Of a DNA stretch of 64,000 bases, positions 57,745 through 64,000 are shown in pieces. Positions within the stretch are counted from its first letter, which is position 1. Each line of letters opens with the position of its first letter. Source of the DNA: Pyrenochaeta sp. MPI-SDFR-AT-0127 (taxonomy: Eukaryota; Ascomycota; Dothideomycetes; Pleosporales; Cucurbitariaceae); assembly GCA_020747015.1 (NCBI GenBank), contig JAGTJM010000030.1, positions 124,001 to 188,000 on the forward strand, given 5' to 3'. The notes under the pieces were generated by a model, which had not been told where the DNA came from, did no database searches, and was given only the letters and a program-made list of their open reading frames with translations. The position numbers were made by a program, and so were the translations under genes.

Positions 57745-57953
57745 TCGCTGTGTTTGACAGAAACAATGGCTCCATGTCGAAGCGAGGTTGGAGTAAGATG
57801 AAGAGACAGGAAGCTTGGTTGTGGTGAAACGGGATTGGGTATGGGTAGACGTAGTAAATCTGAAATAGACTTGATAAATGTAATAGACGAACATCTTCAC
57901 GTCCTTGTCAGTATATGTCGTACACTTCAATACAACAAATCGTATACTTCAAA

Positions 57954-59462
57954 TCAGGACTGTTCGTATTGTGGAAAGACCCCCGTTTTCTGCACCCACA
58001 GCCACTCCGGCTCAACATGTTCCCTCACCTCAAGCGGCTCTGGACCATGAATGTGCTCATACACGACCGAGAAGCGGATATCCATTGTCGCATACAAACG
58101 ATGCAGTGCTGCAACCTGCGAAGGGAGCTGGACCCAGCCAGCCAGCGCCGGCCAGTCTACCAGCGCAACGTGTTTGAGCCGCGGAAGTGCAGATGCAGCA
58201 CGTGCAGCAACGCTGCCCATGAAAGCGAGGAACTTGGGTAGGCGGTCGGGCCAGGTGAAATCGTACTTCCAGTGGATTCGCAGGACCTCTAGGCTGCGCG
58301 GGAGCGCCTCGACGAAGGGCTCCTCGTCGTAGCCCGTGCCGTATGGATACTGGATGTCGAAAGGTCCAAGGTCCAAGGTCCGCAGGCTGCTCAGGGGCAG
58401 ATTGCTTCGGAGTTCGGGTCTGGCGGTCAGGAATGTGTGCGGGGCGAGGAGGAGATCGACATCCATTTCGGACAGGGAGAAAGAGTGGCGGACCCGCAGG
58501 TACTCCAAAGATGCGCGTTGTAGCCGTAGACATTGCGTCAGCGCTTGATAGTCGAGCTTCAAGTGAGCGACTGTCGAGAGGTAGTCAAAACAGTGTTCGT
58601 AAGTGAAGGATTTGAGTGCCCTGAACGCTTGGAAGAACGGAAGGAGGCTACTTGTATCGATGTGTGATTCTCGCAATATGAAGTGCTCAAGCGAAGATCC
58701 AGCGGCCAGTATCGACTTAACAGACGCAACGGGTTCTTCGTCCCACAGAAAGGTTCTCCCAGGCTCTTGTCGCATATGGAGGACTTGTGTGAGCTCGAGG
58801 GTTTGCAGACTAGGCAGGGTAATTACAGGCACAATGTTCTCCAGCCGCAGAGGTCCATGCAAAGTAATAGACGTGAGTCGTTGGAATCGTCCTGGATTGG
58901 CTGGTAGTATCTCAAACCAGTATACATGGTCGTCCCACTGCCACGCCTCAGACACAACAAGGGTCTCAACATTGGGTACGAAGCAAAGGAAGAACTCGAG
59001 ATACCACCAGGCATTCCGCTCGAGGCCGGGGGTGTACAGATATCGCCAACGCAGATCCTTGGAGTCGAGTCCCCTCAGATTGAAACCGCGCCTGCTCAAC
59101 TGGTCGGCGATAGGACGTCTGAATGCTACTTTTTCCTCCCCTCGAAGGCGTTCCTGATGCGACATGTGCTTCTGGTCCCAGAATACTTGTTTGACATTAT
59201 CGGCAAGTGCGGGGCATCGAGCGGGAGAAGGTAAGGCTATGGTGCGTAGAAACAACTCAGGAGTGTGGCCCGAGTAGCGACTGTACAGACGTTTAATTGC
59301 CAGATCGTGAAGACGCCGGTTTGTCGAAACCAGATCGCGAAGTGTGGGAATATCGTCTACCTCGATATAATCTAGTATCGCGAGCAAAAGTTCATCTGGA
59401 AGCGTGCTCAAGCCACAAGAGGCGACTTTGCTGGTCGCCATTTCCGCTATGGTCATATTCAA
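57954..59462 (-). CDS. F-box protein with leucine-rich C-terminus
   Basis: A single exon of 502 residues. The F-box lies at about residues 17-60: GLSTLPDELLLAILDYIEVD followed by IPTLRDLVSTNRRLHDLA. The rest shows spaced LxxLxLxxxxL patterns (FQRLTSITLHGPL, LPSLQTLELTQVL, LSSLRTLDLGPFD, LEVLRIHWKYDF) suggesting irregular leucine-rich repeats for substrate binding. F-box proteins join SCF ubiquitin ligases through Skp1 (known); the target is unknown. It converges with the diflavin reductase gene, 209 bases between stops. M1 and M8 are both possible starts. Confidence 0.85.
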   Translation of the reverse strand: MNMTIAEMATSKVASCGLSTLPDELLLAILDYIEVDDIPTLRDLVSTNRRLHDLAIKRLYSRYSGHTPELFLRTIALPSPARCPALADNVKQVFWDQKHMSHQERLRGEEKVAFRRPIADQLSRRGFNLRGLDSKDLRWRYLYTPGLERNAWWYLEFFLCFVPNVETLVVSEAWQWDDHVYWFEILPANPGRFQRLTSITLHGPLRLENIVPVITLPSLQTLELTQVLHMRQEPGRTFLWDEEPVASVKSILAAGSSLEHFILRESHIDTSSLLPFFQAFRALKSFTYEHCFDYLSTVAHLKLDYQALTQCLRLQRASLEYLRVRHSFSLSEMDVDLLLAPHTFLTARPELRSNLPLSSLRTLDLGPFDIQYPYGTGYDEEPFVEALPRSLEVLRIHWKYDFTWPDRLPKFLAFMGSVAARAASALPRLKHVALVDWPALAGWVQLPSQVAALHRLYATMDIRFSVVYEHIHGPEPLEVREHVEPEWLWVQKTGVFPQYEQS

Positions 59463-61569
59463 AGATGTTTGGGTTCTAACACAAGCTTCGAGACGAAGCC
59501 CTGGTGCATGTGTATCCAGGTACAGAGTGCATTCACCCTCGATGCAGAGGAAGCGATGTCCGCTAGCGGCTTGGCAAAGGTGTCCTTACTTCTAGGCAGA
59601 ATATAATTCGAGCTAGCATTCTCTATGTGCGTGTAGCTCCTAAATATTTACAGTACTTAAATTCAAACCTACACCTATATGACTAACCTAAAACCCTATA
59701 TATCTACTAGATTGAATACCTTCCTATAAAGAGTGTTTGTCATCCATGAACAGGGAGAGGTTAATGGCGTCAGCCGCCGTATGTATTAGGCGAGAAAAAG
59801 CCTACACTATGCCACTGTAATGCAAGGTCTTTTGTCCGAGCCTCTCAGATATGTATCTAGTACCAACAGCGCCAAATACAAGTCCAACTAGAGAAGCTGC
59901 CAGTTTGCTGAAACAACATAATGGTCATTGTAGAGATATTCTTATCCTGCCTGAATCTTAGGAAGGGATAGGCAGTACGATCATACATATCAACTAACCT
60001 ACACTAAGACAACGCCTATGAAATATGAACTTACGGCTCCAACGATTTCATCATCCCTCACATGATGCAAATGAAAAACATGTAGCAACCTATACATATG
60101 CAAGAGTGGGTCTTTATCACTTCCTAGAGGAGAAAATGCACCAAGCACCCGCCTTGGAGAACTTTTCAAATGCTTTGCCACGGAGGCCTCGACCTTTGAA
60201 GCCTCAGGCTTGGCTGAGATGGCCTCGACATCATCGACGTGTATGGCACCAGGCTTCAGATCACCAGCCTTTTCCGTACATATCCAATCATGGCTCGGGG
60301 AGGTTTCACGATGGAACACAACTTCAGGTTCAACCACTGCTGGATGTCTAGGGCGGTAGGTATGTAGGTCGAGCTAAATTCTGGCATGTGACTATGTTCG
60401 TACACATCCTCGTGTTTTATCTTCCTAGAATATCTCCACGATGCTTCGGCTTTCCAGATCCAGGTATGCTTCTGTATCGCAAGCAGGTTGCCGGCGCGCC
60501 TTCCGTTGACTGGTCAAAAATACCGCAGATGAGCTGGAAGTTTTGACGGAAACTATTGGGTAAAGCCTTAGTTCAGCCCTACGAGGAGAATCTACGGAGT
60601 CTCTACACTGCAGTTACAACGATGTTCTAGGCATCAAAAGGTGTTTGGGCCCGCTCACGAAATGTGTGTGGTATGTGGCAGAACATTGATTGTTTATTAA
60701 GCACAGTCACCAGTAGACCTAACAAAAACATGCCTCTGGCCAATTATTCTGACATAAAACTCAAGTACTCCGGTAATGACGTGGCTCTGCCCACTAATAT
60801 CTCGTTTCCAAAACAAGGCTTTCCACACATGTCGGTGCATGCCAATGGTAGTAAACTCCATACTTTCCAGCCGGAAAGTCGAATGGACTGAACAGATCAA
60901 GGCGCATGAAATTCAAAGTTAGTCGCAAGTAGTGCACTCTGACTTCATCACCGGAGGGAAACACATCCAGGAAGTCCGTGTCAAAAAGGTAAGTCCTCTT
61001 TAGCTGCTCTACGAAGAATTGGCATAGTAGGCTTCTATTGGACTGTTGTCGGCCCTTAGTTGCGGGGTCGACAGCCTGCATATCCTGCTAGAGGGCAGGG
61101 ATTCATCTATCAGAAAATCTACTCCTAATATCCTTAGCTACCTCTATTATGCCTCTCTGTCTCTGAAACTCCAAGACTAAGCTATACTCCACTGGAAAGG
61201 TGCTTACAGTCCGAGCGAGCCCTTTACCACGTCTTCGGTATCTGCGGGACTGGGAGCCGAACCAAGAATAGGGAGCTGAACTTATGGATAGCTAGCGGAA
61301 TTGAGTAGTAGAAGCGGGGTCAGTAGCTTACCAACTCTATCCAGGTCGAAGCCAGCGGATTACCGAAACCGTCCCCTCCCGCAAACACTAGTGCTAATGT
61401 TTATTTGCTCTACAGAAGTTGGACGCATCAGGTCGTGAATACATATAATGCCGCCCAATCTGTATGACTTTCACCATTGCATCAATCTATATGAATTCTA
61501 GCATTACATCAACGCAAATTCAATCCATTTGTCTCAAAGTGTCACATCTTTTTTGATCGCTTCGCAAGG
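59463..61569. other. Gene-poor region of 2.1 kb with AT-rich tract
   Basis: About 59600-59740 is A/T-rich with many TA steps. Two minus-strand ORFs (59999-60337, containing KHLKSSPRRVLGAFSPLGSD; 60794-61081, containing YLFDTDFLDVFPSGDEVRVH) look protein-like in composition but match no family I recognise and lack good splice partners. They may be decayed gene fragments. Confidence 0.4.
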
Positions 61570-64000
61570 ATGGGCTCCAAGCATGACGACCAGAGCTATC
61601 TTCACGGTCTCATCAAGCAGATGACCTTTGACGAAAAAGTTCTATTGCTTGCAGGTTCCTCGTTTTGGGAGACAGCTGGCATCGAAAGACTTGGCATACC
61701 TCGTATGAAGCTTACGGACGGGCCCAACGGCGCTCGAGGCGAGAATTTCAACAATGGCGTCAAGAGCGCATGTTTCCCGGCGGGTGTTTGCCTTGCTGCT
61801 TCGTTCAACAATCAGCTTGCGGGGGAAATTGGTAGGGCACTGGCCCAAGAGACGAAAACAAAAGGCGCCCGGGTTCTGTGAGTGCATTTGCATCTGCGGT
61901 CCAAGGCCGCTGAATTAATCTGTATTATCTTGTTAGACTCGGTCCAACTGTTTGCCCTCATCGCCATCCTATCGGTGGTCGCAACTTTGAATCCTTTTCA
62001 GAAGATCCGTTACTTGCTGGACGCCTGGCATCCGACTATATCAAGGGGGTGCAGGGCGAGGGGATCGGGGCCACAATAAAGCACTTTGCTGCAAATGAAC
62101 AAGAAAGCAACCGATCCAGCATAGATACTCGTGTGAGCGAGCGCGCTCTTCGCGAAATTTACCTGAAACCCTTCGAAATTGCAATCAAGGCCTCTCAGCC
62201 ATGGTCTATCATGACAAGCTACAATGTCGTCAATGGCACGCACGCGGACTCTAACAAATACCTATTGACAGATATCCTCCGCAACCAATGGGGATATGAT
62301 GGCCAGGTAGTGGGTGATTGGGGTGGCACCAATTCGCTAGCTGTAGCTCTCAATGCTGGTCTTGACCTCGAGATGCCCGGCCCAGCTAGTTGGCGCACGT
62401 CTGCGAACATCCAAAGAGCGCTCGACAACAACGAAGTGTCCATGGAGACGATAGAAGCGCGAGTGTTTGAGAATCTGAAATTTCTCCAGCGAAGCGGCGG
62501 GTTTGACCATCCGACCATTCCTCCTGAGCGCGCGGACGATCTTCCTGAACATCGAGCGCTGATCCGAAAAGCGGGTGCAGAAGGCGCAGTGCTGCTGAAG
62601 AACAATAACAATACGCTTCCATTGAACAAGGAAAACATTGGCTCCATAGCCATGATTGGCTTAGCGAAACAATGCCTTAGCCAGGGTGGCGGCTCCGCTG
62701 CAGTGAACCCGCACCATGACATTACAGCTTACGAGGCGTTCGACGAAGCAGTCGGAAATAAGGTGCAGTTGAACTATGCTGAAGGAACTCACATACTGAG
62801 GAATCTTCCTGCTTGTTCTGAAGGAGTGGTCGATCAGGAAGGCAAGCCTGGCTTCTCATTCCAGTCATTCAATGAAAAGGGAGAGGATGGCCCCACAACG
62901 AACTACTCGAGCTCAAGTTTCCGGTCACGGGAGTCAACTGGCATGGCACGCGTAGTTCTGACGGGTACTTATACTCCATCAGTGTCTGGGAAACACTACA
63001 TCAGCCTGGCGACCATCGGGAACACCAAGGTCTATATCAACGATGAACTTGTCTACAACGTTGAAGGGAAGTCAGCCGACGTGTACGCGATCCTGCTCGG
63101 GGTGGCGATAGAAGAACAAAAGCGGTTTGATTTTGTGGCAGGTAACCCTTATCAGATCCGCCTGGAAGCCTCCACCGTCGCCGATCCAGACAATGAAGTG
63201 TCGTTCATGTCAAACTGTCTTGGTTTCAACTTTGGTCTTATGGAGCAGCATCTCATGGAAGCAGATCTTCTTCAAGAAGCCATCGATGTCGCTAAATCAT
63301 CTGATGTAGCCGTTGTATTTGTTGGAAACACTCAGGCTTGGGAGACAGAGGGATGCGATCGGGACGACATGGATCTTCCGCGCAATGGCTCTTTCAACAA
63401 GCTCATTTCTGCCGTTGCAGCAGCAAATCCCAACACAATCGTTGTAAACTCCACTGGTTCGCCAATCTCTATGCCGTGGATAGATGACGTGTCGGCCATC
63501 CTACAGGCGTGGTTTCCGGGACAAGAAGCTGGATACACCATTGCCGATATCATCTTCGGCTCCGCATACCCTGGTGGAAAGTTGCCCGTTACGTTCCCCA
63601 AAAAGCTTTCCGACTCACCGGCATGGAGGAATTTCCCGGGTGATCTCAAGGCCGACCGGGTAGACTACAAGGAAGGTATCTACATTGGATACCGCCACTA
63701 CGATCGCAAGCCAGAGACTGTTCTTTTCCCCTTCGGATTTGGCCTTTCCTATACAACCTTTGATGTCAACAATGTGTCACTTTCATCAACTTCTTTTGAG
63801 AAAGGTCAATCTTTGTTGGTCGTCGCAGATGTCGCCAATACCGGCGCGCGCAACGGAAGTGAGACCATTCAAGTGTATGTTGGTCCGAGCAGCGAAGGTG
63901 CCGTCGATAGGCCAGTGAAGGAGCTCAAGGGCTATGCAAAGGTCCATTTGGCTCCAGGGACAAAACAGACTGTTTCTATGTCTTTGGATTGTGAAAGCTT
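61570..64000 (+). CDS. Beta-glucosidase, glycoside hydrolase family 3 with PA14-like insert (3' end outside window)
   Basis: Two exons visible (61570-61877 and 61937 to the edge; 59-nt intron), at least 790 residues. Motifs in order: MTFDEKVLLLAGSSFWETAG, KLTDGPNGARGENF, CPHRHPIGGRNFESFSEDPL, GEGIGATIKHFAANEQESNR, and VVGDWGGTNSLAVALNAGLD with the nucleophile Asp230. The second GH3 domain follows with AEGAVLLKNNNNTLPL. It is interrupted by a PA14-like segment (RVVLTGTYTPSVSGKHYISL, TKVYINDELVY), then resumes with TEGCDRDDMDLPRNG, which holds the likely acid/base Glu. A fibronectin-III-like end begins with GFGLSYTTFDV. No signal peptide is present (MGSKHDDQSYLHGLIK), so an intracellular enzyme is likely. 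It cleaves terminal beta-glucosides; the exact substrate is open. Confidence 0.95.

Overview
The window looks like nuclear DNA of a filamentous ascomycete, most likely a Dothideomycete or other Pezizomycotina (inference). The reasons are mixed-strand single genes, many GT-AG introns of about 45-60 nt with CTAAC or CTGAC branch sites, and families typical of moulds (acetate kinase, PaxU/TMEM53-type DUF829, DUF1996, DUF3500 and DUF4188 proteins, a cellobiose-dehydrogenase-type cytochrome domain, CutA/CutB-type nucleotidyltransferase). There are no bacterial operons, CRISPR arrays or recognisable tRNA/rRNA genes. Coordinates of spliced genes span from start to stop codon; exon limits are in the evidence text and were derived by reading splice signals and checking phase.

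Layout. 1-5.2 kb: an RBBP6/Mpe1-like RING protein with an RS/RD-rich tail (runs off the left edge) and a membrane-anchored alpha/beta hydrolase. 5.2-9.2 kb: gene-poor, with an 18-bp minisatellite and a decayed helical/coiled-coil gene. 9.2-17.9 kb: nickel/cobalt transporter, mitochondrial 3-oxoacyl-ACP synthase (CEM1 type), homoserine O-acetyltransferase (MET2 type), zinc alcohol dehydrogenase and a small two-exon protein. 20-28.3 kb: Mpv17/PMP22 protein, DUF829 hydrolase, an ISG12/IFI6-type protein with a decayed tandem copy, a stand-alone heme cytochrome-domain secreted protein, acetate kinase and a short-chain dehydrogenase. 29.5-39.7 kb: large CutA/CutB-like terminal nucleotidyltransferase, isochorismatase-family hydrolase, DUF3500 protein and a small three-exon protein.

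40.5-52.5 kb has a more accessory character: FAD monooxygenase and MFS transporter tail to tail, DUF4188 protein, a small secreted cysteine-rich protein, a membrane-anchored MaoC/hot-dog protein and secreted DUF1996, separated by AT-rich islands that look like old repeat-induced mutation. 53.3-59.5 kb returns to core genes: two-RRM protein, Tah18-type diflavin reductase and an F-box protein. 61.6 kb to the right edge is a GH3 beta-glucosidase with a PA14-like insert, incomplete at its 3' end.

Most genes are unrelated housekeeping functions. The one plausible functional pair is the monooxygenase/transporter at 40.5-43.7 kb. I did not find a convincing new multi-gene system. The most useful discoveries are short spliced genes missed by single-frame reading (17.5, 23.8, 39.2 and 48.2 kb, plus the five-exon isochorismatase), a probable GC-AG intron, and a recently decayed ISG12-like duplicate.
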